A DNA stretch of 64,000 nucleotides from Polymorphobacter_B sp038225475 (GTDB lineage: Bacteria > Pseudomonadota > Alphaproteobacteria > Sphingomonadales > Sphingomonadaceae), in NCBI GenBank assembly GCA_038225475.1, contig JBBRRA010000006.1, positions 62,001 to 126,000 on the forward strand, written 5' to 3'. Below are positions 42,583 through 51,425 of the stretch, one piece after another; the first letter of the stretch is position 1; the number at the start of each line of letters is the position of its first letter. Position numbers and translations under genes: made by a program. Under the pieces are notes generated by a model, which was not told the DNA's origin, searched no databases, and was given only the letters and a program-made list of their open reading frames with translations.

Positions 42583-43681
42583 CACTGGCCACCGCGACTA
42601 TTGGGTGCGCCCGATGGCCGAGCGCGCCGCACCTCCGATTGTGTGGGTGCGCGCGCTGGTCGTGGCGCTGGTCATCATCGTCGCCGGCGTTGCGACGTGG
42701 GAAGTGGCGATGCGCCGCGAAGGCCTGTCGACGCGCGATCTCGGTGACGGTAACTCGGCGTGGGCGCGCGAGCGGCGGCGGGTCGATGCCGCTCCCGGCA
42801 CGCCGGTGATCATCGGATCGTCGCGGTTGTTGTTCGATGTCGATACGGTCCTATGGGGGCAGCTGACGGGCACGCCCCCCATCCAGCTGTCGCGGGCGGG
42901 AACCAATCCGCGCCCGATGCTGACCGATCTGGCGAACGACCCCAAGGTCACGGGGCTGGTCGTCGTCGGCTACGACCCGTTGGTGTTCTGGCGCGCCGCC
43001 GGCAGCGCGACCAAGCTCGTCGCCGAGGCGCGCAAAGAACCGTTGTATAAACGCATCGACCTTGCCGTTTACGATCGGCTGGCACGCGTGTTCGCGTTCC
43101 TTGACGGCAGCATGATTCCGACGAGCTGGCTCGAGCATCTCGACGTCCCGCAACGGACCGCACGCGGTGGGTTCAACCAGCCGTGGAAATTGTCCGAAGC
43201 GGGCGAACGCCGGGATACGCAGATGTGGCCGCGGGTCGAAAACGACCCCGATTATCGTCAGCGGGCTGCAGCAATCTGGATGCTCCCGCCGCCGCCCGGC
43301 ACGAAGCCGACCTCGCCGGCGGAAAAAACCGGGTTCATCGCCGCGGCGGTGCGCGACGTGAACGCGATCCGTGCCCGCGGCGGCGAAGTCGTTTTCGTTA
43401 GGTCGCCGTCGGATCCGCCGCTGCTGACACTGGAGAACAAGCTGCATCCCCGCGCGCTGACGTGGGACCGATTGCTCGTCGCCACCGGTGCGCCGGGGAT
43501 CTACTGGGCCGATGACCCGGTGTTGGCGCAGTTTCACACGGTCGAGCTGTCCCACCTGCGCCGGGCCGATCGCGCGCCCTTCACGCGTCGGCTGGTCGAA
43601 TTGATCGCGCAGCTGCGGGCGTCCCGGGCAAAACTGCCACATGACCGGTCGGTCGGTGTTCCGGCGCCTGTTCGTCGCTGA
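42557..43681 (+). CDS. membrane-anchored SGNH-like protein, MBOAT partner
   Basis: 374 residues. One N-terminal membrane helix (WVRALVVALVIIVAGVATWEVAM), then a periplasmic domain. VIIGSSRLLFDVD resembles SGNH block I with its Ser, and VELSHLRRADRAPF near the C-terminus resembles the block V (D-x-x-H) motif, with Glu in place of Asp. Such proteins complete acyl transfer downstream of MBOAT proteins, as AlgJ/AlgX or DltD do. The GTG start is chosen for the AAGGAG site six bases away. The family fit is moderate; the specific polymer is unknown. Confidence 0.7.
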   Translation: MPSSTSSSDTGHRDYWVRPMAERAAPPIVWVRALVVALVIIVAGVATWEVAMRREGLSTRDLGDGNSAWARERRRVDAAPGTPVIIGSSRLLFDVDTVLWGQLTGTPPIQLSRAGTNPRPMLTDLANDPKVTGLVVVGYDPLVFWRAAGSATKLVAEARKEPLYKRIDLAVYDRLARVFAFLDGSMIPTSWLEHLDVPQRTARGGFNQPWKLSEAGERRDTQMWPRVENDPDYRQRAAAIWMLPPPPGTKPTSPAEKTGFIAAAVRDVNAIRARGGEVVFVRSPSDPPLLTLENKLHPRALTWDRLLVATGAPGIYWADDPVLAQFHTVELSHLRRADRAPFTRRLVELIAQLRASRAKLPHDRSVGVPAPVRR

Positions 43682-43730
43682 TCGTCGGGGTGGTCGGCGT
43701 GGCGGATAACCATGATATGGGGGCAGTTCG

Positions 43731-45164
43731 ATGATCACCGACGATGCGATGACTGCGCTTTCGGCCGGCGACGCGGTTGCTGCCATGCGCGCTGGGCAGT
43801 TCACCGCGCTGGCCTATGCGGAGGCGCTGCTGCGGCGCTGTGCCGACGGCGCGGACTTGAACGCCTTTATCACGCTCGATCCCGATGCGGTGCGGGCGGC
43901 GGCGCGTGCGGCAGACGCGCGCCGCGCAGCAGGTTTGGTGCTGGGGCCGATGCACGGGCTGCCGGTGCCGGTGAAGGACAGTATCAATACCGCCGACCTG
44001 CCGACGACGGCGGGCACGGCGGCGCTGCGCGACTTTCGCCCCGCGACCGATGCCACCATCGTTGCACGGCTGCGCGATGCGGGAGCGATCGTGCTCGGCA
44101 AGACCAATTTGCACGAACTGTCGCTCGGATGGACCAGCAGCAACATGGCCTATGGCCCGGTCCGCAATCCGTGGGACCGGACGCGGATTCCAGGTGGCAG
44201 CAGCGGCGGCTCGGCTGCTGCGGTGGCGGCAGGCATGGCGCCGATCGGATTGGCCGAAGATACGCAAGGGTCGATCCGCGTGCCGGCAGCATTGTGTGGC
44301 ATCGCCGGGTTCCGACCGACGACCGGGCGCTACCCGAGCAACGGCTGCGCGCCGATCAGCCCGCTGTTCGACCAGATCGGACCGGTGGCGCGCCACGTTG
44401 CCGATCTCGTGCTGTTCGATGCGGTGATGACCTGCGATGCGGCGCCGCTGCCGGTGGTGCCGCTGGCGGGGCTGCGGCTCGGCATCGCGCGCAATTTCTA
44501 TTTCGCCGGGGTGGCCCCGGCGGTGGCAGCGGTGGTCGAGCGCGTGCTGGTGCGGCTTACCGGTGCCGGGGTGACGATCATCGACGCCGATATACCGGGG
44601 CTGGGCACGCTGATCGATGCAATCACGCTGCCGGTGCAGGTGCACGATGTGGTGCCGTCGCTGACGGCGTGGCTCGCCGTGTCGGGGGCAGGTGTCAGCT
44701 TCGATGCGATGGTCGCGGCAGTCAGCCCCGATGTGCAGCAAATGCTCCGGCGGTTCGCGCTGCCGGGTGCGCCCGATGCGATTTCGGACGATGCGTACCG
44801 TGCGGCGCGCGATGTGCACCGGCCCGCGCTCCGCGCCTTGCTCGCCGCGTGGTTTGCCGACCACCGTGTCGATGCGATGCTGCTGCCGGCGACGATGGTG
44901 ACCGCGACGCCGATCGGCGAGAGCGACCGCGTTCGCATCGGTAACACCGACGTTGCGTTCGCGACCGCAGTGGGCCGCAATATCGCGCCGGGCAGCACGG
45001 CCGGACTGCCCGGGCTGGTGCTGCCCGCCGGGCTTGCCGACGGCTTGCCGGTGGCGATCGAACTCGACGGCCCTGAGGGCACCGACCGGCAATTGCTCGG
45101 CATCGGTCTCGCCGTCGAAGCCTTGCTCGGGCGGCTGCCGCTACCCGGCGATGCGGAGCGGTAA
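43731..45164 (+). CDS. amidase signature family hydrolase
   Basis: 477 residues. The Ser-cisSer-Lys triad is visible: Lys in GLPVPVKDSIN, the glycine/serine run IPGGSSGGSAAAVAAG, and the nucleophile Ser in EDTQGSIRVPAALCGIAGFRPT. The family cleaves amides such as indoleacetamide, mandelamide or acyl amides; sequence does not fix the substrate. No signal peptide is seen. A 49-base gap separates it from the MBOAT partner. It ends 130 bases before the LuxR regulator and could be under its control. Confidence 0.9.
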   Translation: MITDDAMTALSAGDAVAAMRAGQFTALAYAEALLRRCADGADLNAFITLDPDAVRAAARAADARRAAGLVLGPMHGLPVPVKDSINTADLPTTAGTAALRDFRPATDATIVARLRDAGAIVLGKTNLHELSLGWTSSNMAYGPVRNPWDRTRIPGGSSGGSAAAVAAGMAPIGLAEDTQGSIRVPAALCGIAGFRPTTGRYPSNGCAPISPLFDQIGPVARHVADLVLFDAVMTCDAAPLPVVPLAGLRLGIARNFYFAGVAPAVAAVVERVLVRLTGAGVTIIDADIPGLGTLIDAITLPVQVHDVVPSLTAWLAVSGAGVSFDAMVAAVSPDVQQMLRRFALPGAPDAISDDAYRAARDVHRPALRALLAAWFADHRVDAMLLPATMVTATPIGESDRVRIGNTDVAFATAVGRNIAPGSTAGLPGLVLPAGLADGLPVAIELDGPEGTDRQLLGIGLAVEALLGRLPLPGDAER

Positions 45165-45294
45165 CACGACCGATAAGCGCGACCATTTGCGTTAGCGCCG
45201 TAACAAAGTTGGCGATATATGATACTTTCTTGACAGCGATCCATGCTGTTGGTTCGCACCCTTGCGAATGCAGGACGTCGGCGCGGGAGGGGCC

Positions 45295-46005
45295 ATGTCA
45301 CCGGTTGCACCGATGCATTGCGAAGCGGCAGCGCTGCTCGACGGTGCCCGGTCGTTCGGGTTCGACAAATGCCTGTATGTCGTCGAGGTGCTCGACAGTT
45401 ATGTCGACCTGCCGCTGCACGCGGTCGAGGCGGGGCTGACCGCTGAACATGCCGGCGAATTCATGCGGCGCGTGCCGCAGGACCCGCTTCGCCGGATGCT
45501 GGCGCGCGGCGAAATCCCCATCGGCAACACGCCGATCAGCTATGAAAATACCGGCAAGGCGCTGTCGATCGCCGGCGATCACAAATTGTCGGTCACCGAT
45601 ACGTCGCTGTTGCGCTGGTGCCTTTCGCAGGGCGTCCGCACGGGCGTCAATTTTCGCATTCGCATGTCGCAGCGCCGCTATGCCTCGGTCAATTTCTACA
45701 GTGCCGGAAGTCATTGCGAGCGCGACCTCGACGCCGCCGTCCCGGCGCTATTCCTGATCGGCCACCGCATTCATGCGATGCTCGAGCCCAATATGCCGCG
45801 CGGGCGCGAGAATCTGCTCACGCACCGCGAAGCCGAATGTCTCGACTGGATCGCGCGCGGCCTGCGCAACCGGCAGATCGCCGAAACGCTCGGCCTGTCG
45901 ATCGACACCGTCAAGGAACATATCCACAGTCTGTTCCGCAAGCTCGAAGTCGGTACCCGGGCGCAGGCGGTGGCGCGCGGTCATGCGCTGACCTATCTCG
46001 AATAG
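45295..46005 (+). CDS. LuxR-type transcriptional regulator with autoinducer-domain-like N-terminus
   Basis: 236 residues. The C-terminal HTH is LTHREAECLDWIARGLRNRQIAETLGLSIDTVKEHIHSLFRKLEV, a clear LuxR/GerE DNA-binding domain. The ~160-residue N-terminal part (FGFDKCLYVVEVLDSY..., RWCLSQGVRTGVNFRIRM) has the size and pattern of the autoinducer-binding fold, but the invariant acyl-homoserine-lactone pocket residues are not obvious. No luxI is in the window, so it is a solo regulator. ATG follows GGGAGGGG. It directly precedes a TonB-receptor/peptidase island. Confidence 0.85.
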   Translation: MSPVAPMHCEAAALLDGARSFGFDKCLYVVEVLDSYVDLPLHAVEAGLTAEHAGEFMRRVPQDPLRRMLARGEIPIGNTPISYENTGKALSIAGDHKLSVTDTSLLRWCLSQGVRTGVNFRIRMSQRRYASVNFYSAGSHCERDLDAAVPALFLIGHRIHAMLEPNMPRGRENLLTHREAECLDWIARGLRNRQIAETLGLSIDTVKEHIHSLFRKLEVGTRAQAVARGHALTYLE

Positions 46006-46249
46006 ACCGCGCGCGTCGTGCACGACCCCCCCTTTCGGGGGGATAGAGGTCGGTTTTGCATCGCTCTAGGCTGTGATCTTGTCGAGGTTCGAATCCGCCA
46101 TAAAACGGGTGCGCGCGCGGCATTTATACGGTGCTAAACGCTTGTAAACAAATAAGACTCCGCAAAGTCGGAGAGGCGTTTTCCGGGGATGAAGCCATCA
46201 TGCACCATGGCATGATGGCGGATTGGTTCGTCGTCAAAAGGGGGCGTAA
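46006..46249. promoter_or_regulatory. leader and promoter region of TonB receptor 1, with two inverted repeats
   Basis: The 244-base gap has CCCCCC-TTTC-GGGGGG at 46026-46041 after the regulator gene, and an AT-rich tract near 46130-46157. CTCCG/CGGAG arms at 46158-46173 frame CAAAGT. A perfect 10-base inverted repeat, GCCATCATGC / GCATGATGGC, lies at 46194-46203 and 46210-46219, 30 bases before the ATG. The last could be an RNA hairpin or an operator. Confidence 0.6.
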
Positions 46250-49200
46250 ATGAGCATCGGTTGGACGCGTGCGCGCTTGCTGGGCACCGCAGCACTCACG
46301 GTTTTTTATGCTGGGATGGGATTGGCCGGCGCTGCTGCGGCGCAGACCGCCACAAAGACTGCGGCGGCGAAAACCGCCGACGCGCCGGTCGAGGATATCG
46401 TCGTCACCGGCTCGCGGATTCCGCGCGCCGGTTTCGATACGCTCCAGCCGGCCCAGACGGTCAGTTCGCAGCTGCTGGAGGACCGCGCTGCAATCAACGT
46501 CGCCGACGCGCTGAACGAACTGTCGGCATTCGGCACGCCCGGATCGAACAATACCGGGCAGCAGTCGGGTGCCAATGTCGGCCAGCAGTTCGTCAACCTC
46601 TATAACCTCGGCGCGCAGCGCACGTTGGTGCTGGTCAACGGGCGACGGTTCGTCTCCGGCAACGCGCCGACGCCGCCGGGCACGTTCGGGGGCGCGCCGT
46701 CGGGCCAGGAAGTCGACCTCAACACCATCCCGGTCGGGCTGATCGACCATGTCGAAGTGCTGTCGGTCGGCGGCGCGCCGATTTACGGTGCCGATGCGAT
46801 CGCCGGCACCGTCAACGTCATCCTCAAGGACAAGTTCGAGGGGTTGCAGGCCGAGGGTCAGTTCGGCGTGTCGCGGCACGGCGACGGCAAAAGCTACCTC
46901 GGTCGCGTGATTGCCGGCGGTAATTTTGCCGAAGGCCGCGGTAACATCACCGCGACGATCGAATATTCGAAGCAGGACGGTCTGACCTATCTCAATCGGC
47001 CGAAGACGTTGCCTTATGCGACGTTCCAGCCGTCGGATGCGTGCAAGGCGCTCGGCTTTGGTGCCTGCTATGTCCCCAACGCGACCGTGCCGAGCATTTT
47101 TCCCGGCGGCATCCCGGCGATCAACGACGGCCTCGCGAACGACGGCAGCCCGACCTATCCCAATGCCATCCACAATGCGGCGGGCAAGGTTGTGGCGTTC
47201 GGTCCCGACGGCAATTTAAATCCTGTCGACCTCGGCATCCAGAACAACGGCCTCGTGTTCGGCTCGGGCGGCGACGGCGACAACCTTGCCGGACAGTCGC
47301 AGTTCGTCGCGCCGATCAACCGCGTCCTTGTCGGCACCGTCGGCCATTATGACTTGACCGATCACATCCGCGGCTATTTCGAGACGCAATTCTCACACTC
47401 GGACGCGACGCTGCTGGCCGCGCAGCCTTCGTACCAGTCGACGTTTTTCGCCAGCCAGAAGGGTGCCGCGCCGATCAAGTTCACCACCGACAACCCGTTC
47501 CTGACCCCGCAGGCACGCGCGACACTTAACGCAGCCGGAGCCAGCACCTTCTATCTCGCCCGCGCCAACCTCGATCTGGCACCGCAATCGACGGACAACA
47601 CCAACACCACCTACCGTATCGTCGCGGGGTTCAAGGGCGACTTCGAGATAGGCACGCGCCGCGTCAACTGGGATGCGTCGTTCAACTATGGACGGTCCGA
47701 AAACCGCATCACTTATTACGATATCAACGAGGATAATTTCCTCAATGCGATCGATGTCGTCACCGATCCGAAATCGGGCAAGATTGTCTGCGCGGTCACG
47801 CTGACCACGCCGCCGGTCCCTGCCAGCGGAGCCCAGCCAAGCTCGGTGACAGCATGCCAGCCGCTCAACCTGTTCGGCAGCGGCGCGCCGAGTGCCGCCG
47901 CGCGCGCGTTTGTCACCGCACAGGATTTTGCGATTTCGGTGCTGACGCAGCGCGACTGGCAGATCAACGCCAACGGCTCGCCGTTCGATATCTGGGCCGG
48001 GCCGGTACGGGTCGCCGCCGGGTTCGAATATCGCGAGGAAACCGGGCGCTACGACGTCGACGCCTTTGCCGCCGCCGGCCTCGGCCGCAACGCACCCTCG
48101 TCGAGCGTGGCGGGGCAGTATAATTCGAAGGAGTTCTACGCCGAAGCCAACATCCCGCTGGTCTCGCCCGACATGGGATGGAAATTCCTCCATTCGGCCG
48201 AACTCGACGGCTCGTTCCGGCGTATCGACAACAGCCTCGCGGGCGCTGCCAACGTCTATACGATCGGCGGCAAGTTCGCCCCGGTGCGCGATATCGAATT
48301 CCGCGGTAACTTCACGCATTCGGTCCGCGCGCCGTCGATCGGCGAGTTGTTCCTGCCGACGACCAATACGCAGTCGTTTGCGCAGGATCCGTGCGATCCG
48401 AACTTCATCGGTGCCAAGGCGCAGCGCGGCACCAACTGCGCGGCGGTATTCAGCAAGCTCGGCGTCGATCTGGCGACGTTCAAATCGGGCGTCGTCAACG
48501 CCTCGGTCCTCGGCACCACGGGTGGCAACCAGGCGCTGCTCAACGAACGCGCCAATGCGTGGACGGCGGGGTTTGTCACGCGCCCGCGGTTCATTCGCGG
48601 CCTGACCATGGCGGTCGACTGGATCGACATTCGTCTCAAGGACCCGATCACCAGCCTGACGCTGACGCAGGTGATGAACGCCTGCTACGATACGCCCGAT
48701 TTCCCTAATAGTTTCTGCACGTTGTTCCAGCGGAACGGGGCGGGCCAGGTCATCGGTTTCAGCACACCGCTGGTCAACGCCGGCGCGCAGACCTTTGCCG
48801 GGGCGCAGCTCGACATGACGTATAATTTCGAAGTCGGCGACGTGCCGTTCATCGACAAGCTCGGGTTCAAGGCGGGCGGCGATTACGGCAATCTGACGTT
48901 CGACGTGAACGGCTTTTACACGCAGAAGCATACCTTCGAGATTCTGGGCATCACGACGCCGACGCTCGGCAACATCGGCGATCCCAAGATGCGCTTCAAC
49001 ATCTCGGGGCGGTACCGCAAGGGGCCGTTCATGCTGTACCTGCAGTATCGCCACATCAGCAGCGGCCAGCAGGACGTGACGCTGCAGCCGTCGTCGCAGC
49101 AGATCCTTGGCGTCGGTGCCTATGCGGTGTGGAACAGCTCGATCTCGTACGACATCACGCCGAAGATTACTGCGCAGCTAGTCGTCAACAACCTGTTCGA

Positions 49201-49306
49201 CCAGTCGCCGCCGCAATATGCGATCTCGCTCAATGCCGGTGCGGCGCTGGGGACCTACGATTATTTCGGCCAGTCCTTCGCATTCAAGCTCAAGGTCAAA
49301 CTCTAG
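46250..49306 (+). CDS. TonB-dependent outer-membrane receptor 1
   Basis: 1018 residues. The signal peptide ends near GAAAAQT; a TonB-box-like EDIVVTGSRIP is followed by the plug domain (RTLVLVNGRRFV, DLNTIPVGLIDHVEVLSVGGAPIYGADAIAGTVNVILK). A large 22-strand barrel ends in SFAFKLKVKL. There is no N-terminal STN signalling domain, so it is not a FecA-type transducer. Genes of this type in sphingomonads import peptides, siderophores or glycans. The neighbouring peptidases make peptides the best guess. A strong terminator follows. Confidence 0.93.
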   Translation: MSIGWTRARLLGTAALTVFYAGMGLAGAAAAQTATKTAAAKTADAPVEDIVVTGSRIPRAGFDTLQPAQTVSSQLLEDRAAINVADALNELSAFGTPGSNNTGQQSGANVGQQFVNLYNLGAQRTLVLVNGRRFVSGNAPTPPGTFGGAPSGQEVDLNTIPVGLIDHVEVLSVGGAPIYGADAIAGTVNVILKDKFEGLQAEGQFGVSRHGDGKSYLGRVIAGGNFAEGRGNITATIEYSKQDGLTYLNRPKTLPYATFQPSDACKALGFGACYVPNATVPSIFPGGIPAINDGLANDGSPTYPNAIHNAAGKVVAFGPDGNLNPVDLGIQNNGLVFGSGGDGDNLAGQSQFVAPINRVLVGTVGHYDLTDHIRGYFETQFSHSDATLLAAQPSYQSTFFASQKGAAPIKFTTDNPFLTPQARATLNAAGASTFYLARANLDLAPQSTDNTNTTYRIVAGFKGDFEIGTRRVNWDASFNYGRSENRITYYDINEDNFLNAIDVVTDPKSGKIVCAVTLTTPPVPASGAQPSSVTACQPLNLFGSGAPSAAARAFVTAQDFAISVLTQRDWQINANGSPFDIWAGPVRVAAGFEYREETGRYDVDAFAAAGLGRNAPSSSVAGQYNSKEFYAEANIPLVSPDMGWKFLHSAELDGSFRRIDNSLAGAANVYTIGGKFAPVRDIEFRGNFTHSVRAPSIGELFLPTTNTQSFAQDPCDPNFIGAKAQRGTNCAAVFSKLGVDLATFKSGVVNASVLGTTGGNQALLNERANAWTAGFVTRPRFIRGLTMAVDWIDIRLKDPITSLTLTQVMNACYDTPDFPNSFCTLFQRNGAGQVIGFSTPLVNAGAQTFAGAQLDMTYNFEVGDVPFIDKLGFKAGGDYGNLTFDVNGFYTQKHTFEILGITTPTLGNIGDPKMRFNISGRYRKGPFMLYLQYRHISSGQQDVTLQPSSQQILGVGAYAVWNSSISYDITPKITAQLVVNNLFDQSPPQYAISLNAGAALGTYDYFGQSFAFKLKVKL

Positions 49307-49319
49307 CATCGAACCGCGA

Positions 49320-49348
49320 CGGCCGGGCTGACTTGGCCCGGCCGTTTT
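49320..49348 (+). terminator. intrinsic terminator after TonB receptor 1
   Basis: CGGCCGGGC (49320-49328), loop TGACTTG, GCCCGGCCG (49336-49344), then TTTT. It has nine perfect pairs and a T-run, and begins 13 bases after the receptor stop. It separates the receptor from the S9 peptidase gene, though partial read-through would be possible. Confidence 0.85.
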
Positions 49349-49382
49349 CGCGCTCTGGCGACCTTGTTCGAGGGCATTGTTG

Positions 49383-51425
49383 ATGAAATACGGCCTCGCT
49401 GCATTCGTGCTCGCATCGCTTGCCGTCTCGGCGGCGGCGCTTCCGGCGCTGCAACCGCAGGACCTGTTCGGCCTGAGCCTTGCGAGCGCGCCGGCGGTTC
49501 GCCCCGATGGCAGCCTGATCGCCTATGTGCGGACCGCCAACGACATCCTGTCGGATACTGGTCGCAAGTCGGTTTGGCTGGTCGACAGCCATAGCGGCGC
49601 GGCGTTGCCCGTCAGCAGCGGCGACGGCACCGCGACCGATCCGGCATGGTCGCGCGACGGGCGTCGTCTCGCCTATGTCCAGACCAGCGCCGCCGGTGTC
49701 GCGTCGTTGCATGTCTATGATGTCGCGACCCAGCAGACGATCGTGATCGGCGCGGTGGCGCGCAGCCCCAGCCGCCTTGCCTGGTCGCCCGACGGCACGA
49801 CGATCGCCATCGTGATGTCGGCGCCGCGTCCTGACACGGTGTTCGGCGCGCCGTTGACCGCGCCTGCCGGTGCGAAATGGGCGCCGCCGCTGCAGGTCGT
49901 CGACACGATGATGTACCGCGACGACGGCATCGGCGTTCGCAAGCCCGGGTTTTCGCACGTCTTCGTGATCGGCGCTGCGGCAGGCAGCGTCGCCCGACAG
50001 GTCACCACCGGCGACTTCGATGACGACGGCCCGCTGTCGTGGACGCCCGACGGCAAGGCGATCATCTTTATCGGGCGGCGCAGCGCCGACTGGCAGCGCG
50101 AGCCGTTTCATGGCGGTATCTACCGCGTCACGCTTGCCGACGGCACCCTGACCGAACTCGCCAGCCCCACCGCCCCGCACAGTGGCGTCGCGCTTGCCCC
50201 CGACGGCCGTCACCTCGCCTATATCGGCTATACGGACCGCTTCCGCGGCTATGAAAACGCCCGGCTGTTCGTTGCCGACAGCGACGGTCGCAATCCGCAA
50301 ATGCTCGCGGGCAGCCTCGACCGCAGTTTCGAGCACCCGGTCTGGGCCGCCGACGGCCGTCACCTCTATGCGACCTATGCCGATCGCGGCATCACCAAAG
50401 TCGCGCGCGTCGATATCGCCACCGGCAAATTCGCCGACGTCGCCACCGCCCTCGGCGGTGAAGGCTTCGACCTGCCCTATAGCGGCGGCGACTTCGCGCT
50501 CGGCGGCGACGGCACGCTCGCGGTCACTGAGGGCGCGCCCGGCCGTCCCGCCGATCTTGCGGTCGTGCGCGGCGGCAAGACGCAGCGGCTGACCCATCTC
50601 AACGACGCGCTGCTGGCGCAGCGCAGCCTCGGTGCGGTCAGGTCGCTGGCGGCCGTGTCGAGCGTCGATCGCGCGCCGGTCGATGCGTGGCTGGTGCTGC
50701 CGCCGGGCTTCGATCCAACGCGGAAATACCCGCTGATCCTCGAGATCCACGGCGGCCCATTTGCCAGCTATGGCCCGACATTTGCGACCGATGGCCAGCT
50801 GTACGCCGCCGCGGGCTATGTCGTCGTCTATGCCAACCCGCGCGGCTCGACCTCCTACGGTGATGCGTTCGCGAACGGCATCGACAAAAGCTACCCCGGC
50901 ACCGACTATGATGACCTGATGAGCGCGGTCGATGCCGCGATCGCACAGGGCTTTGTCGACAAGGAGCGGCTGTACGTCACCGGCGGCTCGGGCGGCGGCG
51001 TACTGACGGCGTGGATTGTCGGCAAAACGCACCGCTTCCGTGCCGCCGTCGCGCAAAAGCCGGTGGTCAACTGGGCGAGCGAAATGCTGACCTCGGACAT
51101 TTACCCGTGGATCGGCAAATACTGGTTCGGCAAGCAACCGTGGGAGGATCCGCAGGCCTATTGGGCGCGGTCCCCGTTGTCGTTGATCGGCAATGTGACG
51201 ACGCCGACGATGGTCGTCGTCGGGACCGAAGATGTCCGGACGCCGGTGCCCGAGGCGGAGCAGTTGTACGGCGCGCTGCAACTGCGCGGCGTTCCGACGG
51301 CGCTGGTCAAGGTGCCGGGCGCGTTTCACGACATGGCGCTGCGGCCGAGCCACGCCGCCGCCAAGGCCAATGCGATCCTCGCATGGTTTGCGCGCTACGG
51401 CGGACCGGGGGGAGCGACGAAATGA
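49383..51425 (+). CDS. exported S9 family serine peptidase (acylaminoacyl/dipeptidyl peptidase type)
   Basis: 680 residues. A signal peptide (KYGLAAFVLASLAVSAAA) is followed by a WD40-like beta-propeller with repeated xxWSPDGxx motifs (AWSRDGRRLAYV, AWSPDGTTIAIV, SWTPDGKAIIFI). The C-terminal alpha/beta hydrolase has nucleophile Ser in VTGGSGGGVLTAW, Asp in VGTEDVRTPV and His in GAFHDMALRPSH. It should cut oligopeptides in the periplasm after receptor uptake. Sphingomonad S9 enzymes of this shape also include lasso-peptide isopeptidases, but no lasso biosynthesis genes are present. ATGA overlap with the next gene. Confidence 0.92.
   Translation: MKYGLAAFVLASLAVSAAALPALQPQDLFGLSLASAPAVRPDGSLIAYVRTANDILSDTGRKSVWLVDSHSGAALPVSSGDGTATDPAWSRDGRRLAYVQTSAAGVASLHVYDVATQQTIVIGAVARSPSRLAWSPDGTTIAIVMSAPRPDTVFGAPLTAPAGAKWAPPLQVVDTMMYRDDGIGVRKPGFSHVFVIGAAAGSVARQVTTGDFDDDGPLSWTPDGKAIIFIGRRSADWQREPFHGGIYRVTLADGTLTELASPTAPHSGVALAPDGRHLAYIGYTDRFRGYENARLFVADSDGRNPQMLAGSLDRSFEHPVWAADGRHLYATYADRGITKVARVDIATGKFADVATALGGEGFDLPYSGGDFALGGDGTLAVTEGAPGRPADLAVVRGGKTQRLTHLNDALLAQRSLGAVRSLAAVSSVDRAPVDAWLVLPPGFDPTRKYPLILEIHGGPFASYGPTFATDGQLYAAAGYVVVYANPRGSTSYGDAFANGIDKSYPGTDYDDLMSAVDAAIAQGFVDKERLYVTGGSGGGVLTAWIVGKTHRFRAAVAQKPVVNWASEMLTSDIYPWIGKYWFGKQPWEDPQAYWARSPLSLIGNVTTPTMVVVGTEDVRTPVPEAEQLYGALQLRGVPTALVKVPGAFHDMALRPSHAAAKANAILAWFARYGGPGGATK

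Noticed and set aside
43581..45092. 503-residue open frame antisense to the amidase
   Set aside because: Arg/His-rich shadow without motifs; the sense strand encodes an intact amidase.
49383..51425. Lasso-peptide isopeptidase of a biosynthetic cluster
   Set aside because: The fold would allow it, but no precursor peptide, cyclase or leader-peptidase genes are present, so only a general S9 peptidase call is supported.
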